A stretch of 64,000 bases of DNA from CAVVST01 sp963750995 (GTDB taxonomy: Bacteria; Acidobacteriota; Vicinamibacteria; Vicinamibacterales; UBA2999): NCBI GenBank assembly GCA_963750995.1, contig CAVVST010000001.1, forward strand, positions 558,001-622,000, in the 5' to 3' direction. Under the pieces are notes generated by a model that did not search any database, had not been told where the DNA came from, and saw only the letters and a list, made by a program, of their open reading frames with translations. A program made the translations under genes and the position numbers. How positions within the stretch are numbered: position 1 is the first letter of the stretch; each line of letters starts with the position of its first letter. Below, one piece after another: positions 44,145-51,876 of this stretch.

Positions 44145-45101
44145 TCAAGAACGGCCGCGCAGCCGCCGCGAATCGTGCAGCACTTCTTCGACCTGGAACT
44201 TCAGCCGCGCGATCAGATCCGCCAGCATCGCCACCGCCGCGAGCAGCACCCCCAGCAGCACCCCGCCGACGCTGACCGTGATGAACGAGGTATAGGGAGC
44301 GGTCTCGCCGGTTCGCCACCAGTGCACGAACACACCGCACCCGATCAGAAATGACGGCACGAACACGAGAAGCGCCAGCGATCCGAAGAACTTCAAGGGG
44401 CTGTAATCGCGAATCGCGCCGATCAGGATCGGTGCGGCACGCAGACCGTAGTGCGACACGCTTGACACCACGCGCGATTGGCCGATTGGGCGTTCCGCCT
44501 TGACCGGCAGCTCCACCTCGACCACGCGCTGACCGAACCGGTGCCACGTCAGCAGCGACTCGTGGATGTATTCGAAGTCGCTGTGAATATCGACGCGCAG
44601 CGCGGCGTCACGTGTGAAGGCGCGGAACCCGCACGACACGTCGGTGAATTCCGTTTTGGCCGTGAGGCTGATGATCCGGCAGAGCAGCTGGTTCCCCAGC
44701 CGCTTGGTCCACGGCATCGTGCCAGCCAGCGTGCTGTGCGGTCCGAACCTGGTGCACAGCACCACGTCCGCCTCACCCCGCACGATCGGCGCGACCAGCG
44801 GCGCGATGTCGGCCGCCGAGAACTGTCCGTCCGCGTCCATGCCGACGATGATGTCGGCGCAGGCGGCAAGGCCGGCCTGGACTCCTGACATGAACGCCCG
44901 CCCGGTGCCGAGGTTGCGAGGGTGCCGTACGACGAGCGCGCCATGTCGCGCCGCGACCGCCGCCGTCTGATCGGTCGATCCGTCGTCGATCACGATCGTG
45001 ATCACGCTGGCGATGCCTGGAATCGCCGTGGGAATCGCGTCGAGCAGGCTGCCAATCGTCTGCGCTTCGTTGAGCGCAGGTAAGTAGACGGCGAGTTTCA
45101 C
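44145..45101 (-). CDS. GT2 family glycosyltransferase with C-terminal TM helices (DPM1/GtrB-like)
   Basis: From GTG 45101 this 318-residue protein has the GT-A fold opening KLAVYLPALNEAQTIGSLLD, TIVIDDGSTDQTAAV, and the DxD-type motif IIVGMDADGQFSAADI. GFRAFTRDAALRV and LPVKAERPIGQSRV follow, and then two C-terminal TM helices (FFGSLALLVFVPSFLIGCGV; VGGVLLGVLLAAVAMLADLI). It probably moves a sugar to a polyprenyl phosphate at the inner membrane. The open frame extends upstream into a TPR relic, but the GT homology begins exactly at this GTG. Confidence 0.85.
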   Translation of the reverse strand: MKLAVYLPALNEAQTIGSLLDAIPTAIPGIASVITIVIDDGSTDQTAAVAARHGALVVRHPRNLGTGRAFMSGVQAGLAACADIIVGMDADGQFSAADIAPLVAPIVRGEADVVLCTRFGPHSTLAGTMPWTKRLGNQLLCRIISLTAKTEFTDVSCGFRAFTRDAALRVDIHSDFEYIHESLLTWHRFGQRVVEVELPVKAERPIGQSRVVSSVSHYGLRAAPILIGAIRDYSPLKFFGSLALLVFVPSFLIGCGVFVHWWRTGETAPYTSFITVSVGGVLLGVLLAAVAMLADLIARLKFQVEEVLHDSRRLRGRS

Positions 45102-45347
45102 CGACGCAGTATACAAAGACCTGAAGGGATGACGCCCAGCCTCCCGGATCAGGCGGGCGCACGCCACGGCGAGGTTGTTCCTGGCGAGCGGGTAAGCAGG
45201 CTTCAGCGCCAGCGCCCGCTCGCAGGCGGCCGCAGCCTCCACGAAGCAGCCGCGGGAGTTGTCGGCGGCGCAGATGCTGTTGTAGACCTCCGCGTATTCC
45301 GGCCGCAGCTGGAGCGCGCACGCCGCCGGGTAGGCGCGGCCGCGCAT
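45102..45347 (-). pseudogene. TPR fragment, relic of a larger protein
   Basis: In frame ahead of the glycosyltransferase are about 82 codons reading YPAACALQLRPEYAEVYNSI, then AAAACERALALKPAYPLARN. This is one and a half tetratricopeptide repeats of the type found at the C-terminus of large membrane glycosyltransferase-TPR proteins. The rest of such a protein is absent. It could be a natural N-terminal extension of the GT2 gene but looks like a truncated remnant. Confidence 0.55.
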
Positions 45348-45351
45348 GCCG

Positions 45352-45711
45352 CTAGTATGTGTAGATGCTGCACCTGATCGCGACGGTCGTGTCGGGCGTC
45401 ATCTCGAGAAATTCAAGCGCGACGTTGTAATCCTTGCGTGCCAGCGTGGCCGACTCGAGCCGGATCTGCCGCTGTTCCGATCGGACGGCCCGCGCACCGC
45501 CTCGACCGACGATTCCCTCCACTCGATGGTGAACTTGAACCTGTTCATGCGCGGCGGCGACGTCATCATCACGAGCAGCGCGCCCCCCCCGATCGCTCAG
45601 ATCAAGCACGGTGCCCTCTCGTGATCGGTCCAGGCGGACGCGGAGCGGTTCACACGTTACCCGCGCGGTGGTGCGGCGTTCGCCCTGAATCGGCCGGTTG
45701 AGACTCTGCAT
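45352..45711 (-). CDS. PilZ-domain protein, probable cyclic di-GMP receptor (frameshifts near 45585 and 45495)
   Basis: From ATG 45711 the protein has QGERRTTARVTCEPLRVRLD (the RxxxR motif) and TVLDLSDRGG (the DxSxxG motif), the two parts of the PilZ cyclic di-GMP site. An eight-G homopolymer at 45583-45590 then breaks the frame. With one G fewer, GALLVMMTSPP and NRFKFTIEWRESSVEAV follow, and a second change near 45495 restores the frame for IRLESATLARKDYNVALEFL. Net length is about 119 residues, a normal stand-alone PilZ. It overlaps the end of the regulator gene upstream on the same strand and could tune the pilus machine. Confidence 0.7.
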   Translation of the reverse strand: MQSLNRPIQGERRTTARVTCEPLRVRLDRSREGTVLDLSDRGGRAARDDDVAAAHEQVQVHHRVEGIVGRGGARAVRSEQRQIRLESATLARKDYNVALEFLEMTPDTTVAIRCSIYTY

Positions 45712-47119
45712 CGTCTGGGGGGCTTTCGCCCTTGACAATAGTGGCCTCCCCTGCGTGATTCACGCCGCGCAGCCGCGCCCATCCTGGTGTGCGGTTGCCG
45801 GGAGCCGCGGCCGGCAGGTATCCGTAGCGGAGATACGCCTCGAGCGTGTGGTAGCTGATGTCCAGATAGCGGGCGGCTGCACGCTTATTTCGACCGCACC
45901 GTTCGAAAATGAGACGCGCGTACCGGCTGCCCCACGCGCGCATCGACTCGCTCGCGGCGATCGACGGCCCGAGCACCTCGCCGTAGCGGCCGCAGACGTG
46001 GGGCGGAAGATCGTCGAGTTCGATGCGCGTCGACGGCACCAGCGTGACAGCGCGTTCCATCAGGCGCTCCAGCTCGCGCACGTTGCCGGGCCAGTCGTAC
46101 AACCGCAGGGCGTCGAGCGCCGCGTCGGCGATCGTCAGTTCCCGGGTGGCGCGGTGGCGCGCGAGGAAGTAGACAGCCAGCTCGCGGATGTCCTCGCGGC
46201 GCAGCCGCAGCGGCGGCACGTGGATCTCGACGCCGCTGAGGCGATAGAACAGGTCGGCGCGAAACAGGCCCCTCGAGACGAGTTCCGACAGCGGCTTGTT
46301 GGTCGCGACCACGATCCGCGTGTCGACGCGGCGCGTGCCGGTGCCGCCGACTCGCTCGACGGCAAGGTCTTGTATGGCGCGAAGCAGCTTAGCCTGCGCA
46401 GACAACGACAGGTCCGACACCTCGTCGAGAAACAGCGTCCCGCCGTCGGCGTGTTCGAACTTGCCACGCCGCCCGCGCACGCCCGTCGCCGTCCGCTCCT
46501 CGATCCCGAACAGCTCGGCCTCGAGCAGCGTCTCCACGACCGCCGCGCAATTGACGGCGACGAATGGTCCGGTGCGGCGCCGGCTCAACTCGTGAATCTG
46601 ACGCGACACCAGTTCCTTGCCCGTCCCGCTTTCGCCCTCGATGAGAACCGTAAAATCGGTGGCGGCGACTCGTTCGACTCGCTCACGAAGCGACGCCATC
46701 AGCGGCGTGGAGCCGATCAGCGGCGCGGCTCCGTCCGCAGGCAAGGGACGCGGGGTCCCCCGAGTTCGCGAGGCTTCGAGTACCAGGCCGCCCAGCTCCG
46801 CCGCGGCCGTCAACAGCTCGAAATCCCGATCGTTGAGCATCCGTCCGCGCTCGAACGATGCCTCGAGCACCGCCTGAACCTGGGCGTCCGCCGTCGGAAC
46901 GCTGACAACGATTGATTCCGGGGTTCGGGTGGGTGTCACCAGGCGCGCCTGGTAGCGCGTGGGAATCTCGCGCAACCGTACAGCGCGCATCGAGAGCAGC
47001 CGTTCGACCTGCTTCTCGAAAATGCCGGCCAGGCCGCCATCGACAGACGGGCGTGAAAGCGCCGCACTCACCGCCGCCACGACGCCGTGAAGGCTTCTTG
47101 CATCCTCGGATGGGGTCAT
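45650..47119 (-). CDS. Enhancer-binding-protein-like AAA+ regulator lacking a GAFTGA loop
   Basis: This 489-residue protein has an N-terminal GAF-like sensor (about 20-150) and a sigma54-type AAA+ domain (about 165-395). Walker A is EGESGTGKELVSRQIHELS, Walker B is GGTLFLDEVSDLSLSAQAKL, and DLFYRLSGVEIHVPPLRLR is present. A C-terminal Fis-like HTH (ARLIFERCGRNKRAAARYLD) follows. Where sigma54 activators carry GAFTGA, this one reads FGIEERTATGVRGRRGKFE, so direct contact with sigma54 is doubtful. The start is ATG 47119. Downstream is the PilZ gene; upstream, across 158 bp, is a pseudopilin gene. A decayed copy of part of its AAA domain lies at 48474-48606. Confidence 0.85.
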   Translation of the reverse strand: MTPSEDARSLHGVVAAVSAALSRPSVDGGLAGIFEKQVERLLSMRAVRLREIPTRYQARLVTPTRTPESIVVSVPTADAQVQAVLEASFERGRMLNDRDFELLTAAAELGGLVLEASRTRGTPRPLPADGAAPLIGSTPLMASLRERVERVAATDFTVLIEGESGTGKELVSRQIHELSRRRTGPFVAVNCAAVVETLLEAELFGIEERTATGVRGRRGKFEHADGGTLFLDEVSDLSLSAQAKLLRAIQDLAVERVGGTGTRRVDTRIVVATNKPLSELVSRGLFRADLFYRLSGVEIHVPPLRLRREDIRELAVYFLARHRATRELTIADAALDALRLYDWPGNVRELERLMERAVTLVPSTRIELDDLPPHVCGRYGEVLGPSIAASESMRAWGSRYARLIFERCGRNKRAAARYLDISYHTLEAYLRYGYLPAAAPGNRTPGWARLRGVNHAGEATIVKGESPPDDAESQPADSGRTPHHRAGNV

Positions 47120-47277
47120 GAGCGACGTCGTAACCAAGGTCAATGCCACGCGGGCAAGAGGGCTATTCCCCGAGCCGTTTCCAAGGGAAATGTGCAAGCG
47201 GCAGTCGCGCGCGCCTTTCCCCGGGGTAAGTCGATCCCGCCACGAGTCTCTTCGGTACCAGAAGCCGCGGGAACGTT

Positions 47278-47860
47278 CTACCCGTCAACCCATGTCCCGT
47301 CGCGAGCGTTGAATCGCTGCACGCGGACCCGGCCGGTGGCACCCAGCACGCGAACGGCGAACTGCGAGCCGTCACGGCCTCTCACGAACACCGAGCCGGG
47401 TGTGCAGGTGCCGAGCGGCGTGCATGAGAGGAGGTTGCTCACACCAAGACGCAAGGGATCCGGGCCCGCCGCTTCGCTGACCGCGATGGACGTCCCCGGA
47501 TAAAGGTCGCCAAGACTTATGGACGCGTCGAGCGGAACGTCAATGCCGGCGGCGATGTCGGTGGTGCGTACGCCGTTGCGGTTCCCGTCGATGAACATGC
47601 GAAAGGTGATGCCTGACGGCCGCTCTTCGAAGCGCAGCGCCACATGCGCCGATCGCATGACGGCGAGGGCGCGGGTAACGGCAATCCGTGACACCAGGTA
47701 GCGCGCCGCTGAGGATGCGCGCGCGCGATCGACGCCGGCGAGCGATTGTGGAATCGCGATTGCCGACAGGGTCGCGATCAGCGTGATCGCGAACAACAGT
47801 TCGAGCAGGCTGTAGCCGGAAGTCCCGCCCCCTCGACTATCGCTCGGGGCGCCCCGAGCA
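47278..47860 (-). CDS. GspH/FimT-like pseudopilin, start codon unresolved
   Basis: The prepilin signal TSGYSLLELLFAITLIATLS has Gly-1 and Glu+5. The body fits GspH/FimT minor pseudopilins (SSAARYLVSRIAVTRALAVM; FRMFIDGNRNGV; the end SVFVRGRDGSQFAVRVLG). The stop is at 47278. No ATG, GTG or TTG lies in frame between the comEA stop and the signal. The region holds a palindromic repeat (47824-47875), and a TTG inside it would need a one-base change in a G-run to be in frame. The upstream comEA gene is on the same strand. It may serve the 9.6-21 kb machine or DNA uptake. Confidence 0.7.
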
Positions 47861-47875
47861 AGGTCGAAGGGCGGG
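47824..47875. repeat. REP-like palindrome at the 5' end of the pseudopilin gene
   Basis: CCCGCCCCCTCGACTATCGC then TCGGGGC meets GCCCCGAGCA then AGGTCGAAGGGCGGG, an imperfect 52-bp palindrome centred on GGGGCGCCCC at 47850/47851. It lies exactly where the start of the pseudopilin should be. Confidence 0.65.
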
Positions 47876-47897
47876 CCTCCGACTACGGGGTGTCCGC

Positions 47898-48227
47898 CTA
47901 CTGCGCCGCGGCGCGCTCGGTCCGTGCCGCGGTCACGGTGATGAGCGCCTTGAGCTTGAGGAAGCTGGCTTCCCCAACGCCGCGGACGTTCATCAGTTCC
48001 TCGATCTTCTTGAAGCCGCCGTTCTGCTGCCGGTACTCGACAATCCGCTGCGCCGTGGCCGGGCCCACGCCCGGCAACGTCTCGAGCTCCGCCATCGTTG
48101 CCGTATTCAGGTTCACCGCCGACTGCACGGTCGATGTCTTGGCTGCCGGCGCCCGGCTCGCCTCCTGCGCAGCCGCCGCCGTTCCGGCCAGACCAAGCAC
48201 GAGCAGCGCCGCGATCATCATCCTCAT
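47898..48227 (-). CDS. comEA: ComEA-like secreted helix-hairpin-helix protein
   Basis: This 109-residue protein has a Sec signal (MIAALLVLGLAGTAAAAQ) and a ComEA HhH domain: VNLNTATMAELETLPGVGPA, TAQRIVEYRQQNGGFKKIEE, MNVRGVGEASFLKL. ComEA binds double-stranded DNA in the periplasm during uptake. The start ATG 48227 (GTG 48230 just before) is backed by a perfect AGGAGGAG at 48240-48233. With comM and pilus genes in the same window, competence is plausible. Confidence 0.88.
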   Translation of the reverse strand: MRMMIAALLVLGLAGTAAAAQEASRAPAAKTSTVQSAVNLNTATMAELETLPGVGPATAQRIVEYRQQNGGFKKIEELMNVRGVGEASFLKLKALITVTAARTERAAAQ

Positions 48228-48232
48228 CACGT

Positions 48233-48240
48233 CTCCTCCT
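48233..48240 (-). promoter_or_regulatory. Strong ribosome binding site of comEA
   Basis: AGGAGGAG lies five bases before the ATG at 48227. It is the best Shine-Dalgarno match in the window and decides the start. Confidence 0.75.
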
Positions 48241-48473
48241 GTCCTCGTCGTCCATTTGCGAAGGCCCCGGAAACACTCCACGTTCGGCGAGGTCAGGCGC
48301 CGTTGTATCGGAACGCTCCCGGGACCGGCGAGAGAGACGGCAAGCTCCGCACCCAGGCGAGCAAGCGATAACTGTCGGCGCAAGGCGATGATTGGTCGGC
48401 GCTTATGTGCGTACGACAATGCAACGCACGCGGCACTGCCACCGAGTTCGACAACCCGAGTTGCAGGACTGTC

Positions 48474-48606
48474 GGATGGCTCGAACAGCGTCTCCGCGAT
48501 CGTCGCGCAATTGACCGCGACGAATAGGCCGGTTGCGGCGCCGACACAACTCGAGAATCTGACGCGACACCCGTGTTTTGTCCGTTTTGCTCTCGCCCTC
48601 AAGCGA
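48474..48606 (-). pseudogene. Decayed fragment of an enhancer-binding-protein AAA domain
   Basis: On the minus strand this stretch encodes GLFVAVNCATIAETLFEPSD, matching GPFVAVNCAAVVETLLEAEL in the regulator at 45650-47119. The flanking DNA (corresponding to about 46515-46645) is also similar but with indels and substitutions. It is an old partial duplication or the remnant of a lost paralogue, with no open frame. Confidence 0.75.
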
Positions 48607-48765
48607 TCATGAAACGGAAATGGACTGTCCGGGTGGATCTGCCGGCCATGCTGCCACCGCCGAAGGAGCGGCGGGCGTTGTTTACGAGCCAAATGAGCCG
48701 CGCGCACGCAGCGAGACGATCGCACGGACTGTCTGGCGCGTCGGTAGACCGCCAATTGAAATGAG

Positions 48766-49335
48766 CTACGGCTTTGAGAAACCGCCTGGCGTAGCGGCGT
48801 AGTGCAGCTCCATCATTCGGGGTCTCGGCCTAGGTGTTACCGTGATCACCCAGATCCGGTCGAACCATTCGCCCCAACAAGCTGCGGTGAGACACGGGAC
48901 ACATTCGGCGTCGGATTGGGTATCCGCAGACGGGCACCCCTAGGCCATTGAGCGCAGCAAAAATATTCTCCCGATTACCACCAACGAGAACAGTGCTGCC
49001 TGGAGGCACCCGCCGCAGCGCGTCGATCATTGGTGCGACTGCGACCCCTGACGGTGAGTTTTCCTTCACCTCCACATTCCCCACGATGGTGCCTGGTTGC
49101 GGCAGTTGCACCACTGAAAGGCCTCTGGCGGTGGCGACCGGTTCGACCATTTGTGTCGCACGCCGGGTGTGGCTCGAAAAGACATGGGTAAACCGAACCT
49201 CGCGTACGGTGGTCAGGAATGCCTCGGCTCGAGCTCGACCCCGATCATTCAAGGAGCCGTCCGTCGCTTCACCGTGTCGTACAAAGTAGATGACGGTCGA
49301 TGCTGGAAGCTCACGACCATCTTGAGCAGCGACAT
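48766..49335 (-). CDS. Histidine phosphatase (phosphoglycerate-mutase-like) family protein, broken by two frameshifts
   Basis: The RHG motif is seen as TVIYFVRHGEATDGSLNDRG, then SSHTRRATQMVEPVA and VLVGGNRENIFAALNGLGVP. The usual second catalytic His of VVGH is here GGN. The C-terminus reads correctly only in another frame after about 48925: ECVPCLTAACWGEWFDRIWV then ITVTPRP, ending at TAG 48768-48766. The start also needs a shift near 49310 to connect ATG 49335 with the RHG frame. Net length is about 189 residues. Two breaks and a degenerate second His box suggest either poor sequence or a decaying gene. Confidence 0.6.
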
Positions 49336-49337
49336 GG

Positions 49338-49670
49338 CTAGGCCTCCCCAGCCTTGATGGTCACTTCCACTGGTCGAAACGAAGGTTGCCCCCCGGCGCG
49401 ATAAGTGCCTGTGGGGAGATCTCTGAACTCGAAGCGTCCGGCGCTGTCCGTGCGGGTGGTATGACGGTTACTCGGACGGGCAGGCTGCTGAAGGTTCCTG
49501 GTGATTTCGTCCAGTTGAATCGTCTGATCCGTCACACCGACGCCAAGAGGGTCAAGAACGAACCCGGCGAAGCTGCCTGTGTCGGGGTCCGTTTGCGCGT
49601 CCAGAAAAGGCGTAGGCTCTGCGAATGCCACAATCGCAGCCGCGACGACGAAAGTGTGCGCGAATCGCAC
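49338..49670 (-). CDS. Secreted protein with carboxypeptidase-regulatory-like (Ig-like) domain
   Basis: This 110-residue protein has a signal peptide (FVVAAAIVAFAEPTPFLDAQ) and one carboxypeptidase-regulatory-like beta domain (GSFAGFVLDPLGVGVTDQTI to GRFEFRDLPTGTYRAGG). These domains occur as short stand-alone secreted proteins or at the N-terminus of TonB-linked receptors in Acidobacteriota and Bacteroidota. The start is GTG 49670. The histidine phosphatase gene starts two bases after its stop. Role unknown. Confidence 0.65.
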   Translation of the reverse strand: MRFAHTFVVAAAIVAFAEPTPFLDAQTDPDTGSFAGFVLDPLGVGVTDQTIQLDEITRNLQQPARPSNRHTTRTDSAGRFEFRDLPTGTYRAGGQPSFRPVEVTIKAGEA

Positions 49671-49859
49671 AGTTCAAGGGTTCCGGGTGTTCCAGATGTT
49701 GCGGCCTCTCAGAGGCTCTTGGCGCTGAACCTCAACGTCCAGCACGATCATTCGCGTTCGGAAACTATGTGAGGTCTAAATCTTGGGCCCTGGGACATCA
49801 CATGTGTTCCTTGCACCGCCTCATCGCGCATGACACGCGGTCACGGGGCGAGCGACGAT

Positions 49860-49928
49860 CTATTTGCCGTTGTGACTGAGGGCCACCATTGTTACGAGAA
49901 CGCCCCAGACGATAGATACTGTCAACAT
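49860..49928 (-). CDS. Candidate 22-residue membrane peptide
   Basis: ATG 49928 preceded by AGAGG with an 8-base gap opens MLTVSIVWGVLVTMVALSHN plus two residues and a stop. The peptide would be one hydrophobic helix with a polar C-terminus, like small regulatory or subunit membrane peptides. It lies in otherwise empty DNA. There is no homology evidence. Confidence 0.4.
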   Translation of the reverse strand: MLTVSIVWGVLVTMVALSHNGK

Positions 49929-50159
49929 CGTTGTTACCTCTGTAAAGTGTTCTGATTGACTGTGAGCCACGACGGTCTCACGTTCTTCTTATCGGTCTAC
50001 GTGACCACCGGCCGCAGTCATTTGCCGGGGATCACGAATCTGCACTGCAGTCACGGATCTGTAAACGGATGCTTGGGTGCGCTCACTCGCTAGACGCATC
50101 CATCAGAGCCACGCACATGGCAAAGTCAGTGTTTGCGTCGGTGAGCGACGTGTGGGGTA
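49929..50159. other. Non-coding stretch upstream of the basic protein gene
   Basis: No convincing gene is seen in these 231 bases. They are less GC-rich than the flanks and presumably hold promoters for the small peptide and the basic protein. Confidence 0.5.
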
Positions 50160-50474
50160 ATGGATATTTCCTCGTGGAGGTTTGATTTGGCCAAACGGAA
50201 ACGGACTTTCTCGCTCGATACCCTGGTCGCTGAATTGTCTGAACTCGACTCACGCCGTAAGGCGCTTGTCAATCGACTGAGTGCGGCCATACGTTCTCTG
50301 GCAGGAGGCGAATCGCTCCGAATGCCCGAGACTCTTTCACGCCGCCGACGCCCGGCCGGTCGCATTGTTGTAAAGCGCAAGGGTGTCCGGAAACGGAAGA
50401 TGTCAGCGGCTGCGCGGAAGAGGATTTCAGAGGCGCAGAAGAGGCGGTGGGCGAAGGCGAAAGGACAGAAATAG
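50160..50474 (+). CDS. Small, very basic protein, possible DNA-binding (NUMOD3-like tail)
   Basis: This 104-residue protein is rich in Lys and Arg. A helical N-terminal part (LDTLVAELSELDSRRKALVN) is followed by RRRRPAGRIVVKRKGVRKRK and a tail MSAAARKRISEAQKRRWAKA. The tail resembles the short helical NUMOD3-type DNA-binding motif (sxExrkKISEAxKxrW). It could be a nucleoid or regulatory protein. Proteins with this kind of tail are frequent in GC-rich soil bacteria, but I recognise no named family. Start ATG 50160 follows GTGTGGGG. Confidence 0.65.
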   Translation: MDISSWRFDLAKRKRTFSLDTLVAELSELDSRRKALVNRLSAAIRSLAGGESLRMPETLSRRRRPAGRIVVKRKGVRKRKMSAAARKRISEAQKRRWAKAKGQK

Positions 50475-50611
50475 TTTCGTCTTTTCGATCGAATCGGGCG
50501 TCGCCTTCGTGCCGCCAAACCGCTTGGCTCGACACTGTGCCACTTGGCCGCGTTTCGTAAGGGCTGCGAACAGAATGCCGCGGGGCAGTAGCTTCATTTC
50601 TTCCAACGACT

Positions 50612-51556
50612 CTAAGGAGTTCTGAGGTCGATCGTCATGGTCGCGGGAGCGGAGCGGTTTGCTGTCTCGTCGACGGCGTACACCTCGATCGTGTTCACGA
50701 TGCCGAGGGTCAGGTACATGGTGACCTGGTGCGGGTAAGGGTCGACGGTCGCGCCGTCGAACTGGCCGTTCAGGTACAGGTAGTACCGGATGTGCTCCTG
50801 CGGGGTCACGTTGTCCGTGGAGTGTGCCCAGAAGACCATCGCCTCCGTCGCGCCGTCGATGATCCCGCCCCAGAAGCCCGGGGGTATCGTCGGTGGCTCG
50901 TGGTCGTTCGGGTCGGCCGCCGGCGTGATCACCACGAACGGATCGCTCATGTCTGACCAGTTACCCGCCGAGTCCCGCGCCCTCACCCTGAAGGTGTAGG
51001 GCGTGCTCGGGCTCAGGAACACAATCCTCTTCGACGTGCCTGCAACCTGCCCATGCCAGAGCTGGCCGTTCACGTAGATGTCGAAACGGGGACTTGGATC
51101 GGTATCGACGTACGCCCACGCAAGGTCGACATGGGTCGGGCCAATGCCGGTGGACGAGACGACCGGCTTGGCCGCCGGGGTCGTGTCGTTGAGGAGCGTC
51201 GCGGTGACCGTATTGCTGGCGTCGGACCAGGCGCCGCTTGCACTGACGGCGTACACACGGAATGAGTACGTCCGGTTGTAGTCGAAGCCGCTGGAGAACG
51301 TGGCAGTCGTCTGCGATCCAGCCACCATCATGCTGCGGCCGTTGCTGCACTGGACGACGTATGAGGAGGGTGCCTTGCCCTTGAGCGCGTCCCACATCAG
51401 GGCAACTGTCCAATCGGTCACTCCGGTGACGCGCAGATTCTTTGGCGCCGGCGCGGACTGTTGGGCAAACGCTGCATTCGAGCTCCCAAGAGGGACAGCG
51501 CCAAACAGGATGGCGACGATGCACGTCGCTTCCAACGCGAGTTTTCGCATGGTCAC
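50612..51556 (-). CDS. Secreted protein with three fibronectin type III domains
   Basis: A signal peptide (about residues 1-35, ending SSNAAFAQQ) precedes three FN3 domains: APKNLRVTGVTDWTVALMWD, then VSSTGIGPTHVDLAWAYVDT, then DGATEAMVFWAHSTDNVTPQ. No catalytic domain is present and the protein ends with the third repeat (about 314 residues). It is probably an extracellular binding or structural protein. GTG 51556 has AGGAG seven bases upstream; ATG 51550 is the alternative start. A perfect operator-like palindrome lies 183 bp upstream. Confidence 0.75.
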   Translation of the reverse strand: MTMRKLALEATCIVAILFGAVPLGSSNAAFAQQSAPAPKNLRVTGVTDWTVALMWDALKGKAPSSYVVQCSNGRSMMVAGSQTTATFSSGFDYNRTYSFRVYAVSASGAWSDASNTVTATLLNDTTPAAKPVVSSTGIGPTHVDLAWAYVDTDPSPRFDIYVNGQLWHGQVAGTSKRIVFLSPSTPYTFRVRARDSAGNWSDMSDPFVVITPAADPNDHEPPTIPPGFWGGIIDGATEAMVFWAHSTDNVTPQEHIRYYLYLNGQFDGATVDPYPHQVTMYLTLGIVNTIEVYAVDETANRSAPATMTIDLRTP

Positions 51557-51876
51557 GTTTGGGCTCCTATCCATACATACCCCTCTCCAGCAGTCGCGAC
51601 GCGATCGATGCAGATCCCTTTCGCCCGCTCAGTTCGGTTTGGATCCTGCCGACCGTCGAGAGGCAAGTTCGCAGCCACATGCGAGATCACCAACAGACCG
51701 TGAAACAGGCCTGACATGCGGATCGCGTTTACCGTCGGCGTAAGCGCTTACGTCTGCTGAAGGTTCGCGATTAGATCGAGCCGAAGATGCGGGTGCTGGG
51801 ACGCACTTGGAGAGTGTGGCGATCGAAGTGGCGCTCGGATTGATTCGAGGTCCTAGTGTTTACAAGCCCTCTGCCG
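51557..51876. other. Intergenic region with promoter of the FN3 gene
   Basis: There is no gene in these 320 bases. The only notable element is the 14-bp palindrome annotated separately. Confidence 0.5.
51739..51752. promoter_or_regulatory. Operator-like palindrome CGTAAGCGCTTACG
   Basis: This perfect 14-bp inverted repeat has the central AAGCGCTT seen in many LacI-family operators. It lies upstream of the FN3 gene. No LacI-type regulator is in the window. Confidence 0.4.

Noticed and set aside
47119..47150. A -24/-12-like sequence TGGCAT-N5-TTGG upstream of the regulator
   Set aside because: The invariant GC of the -12 element is GG here, and the start point would fall almost on the ATG, so I do not call a sigma54 promoter.
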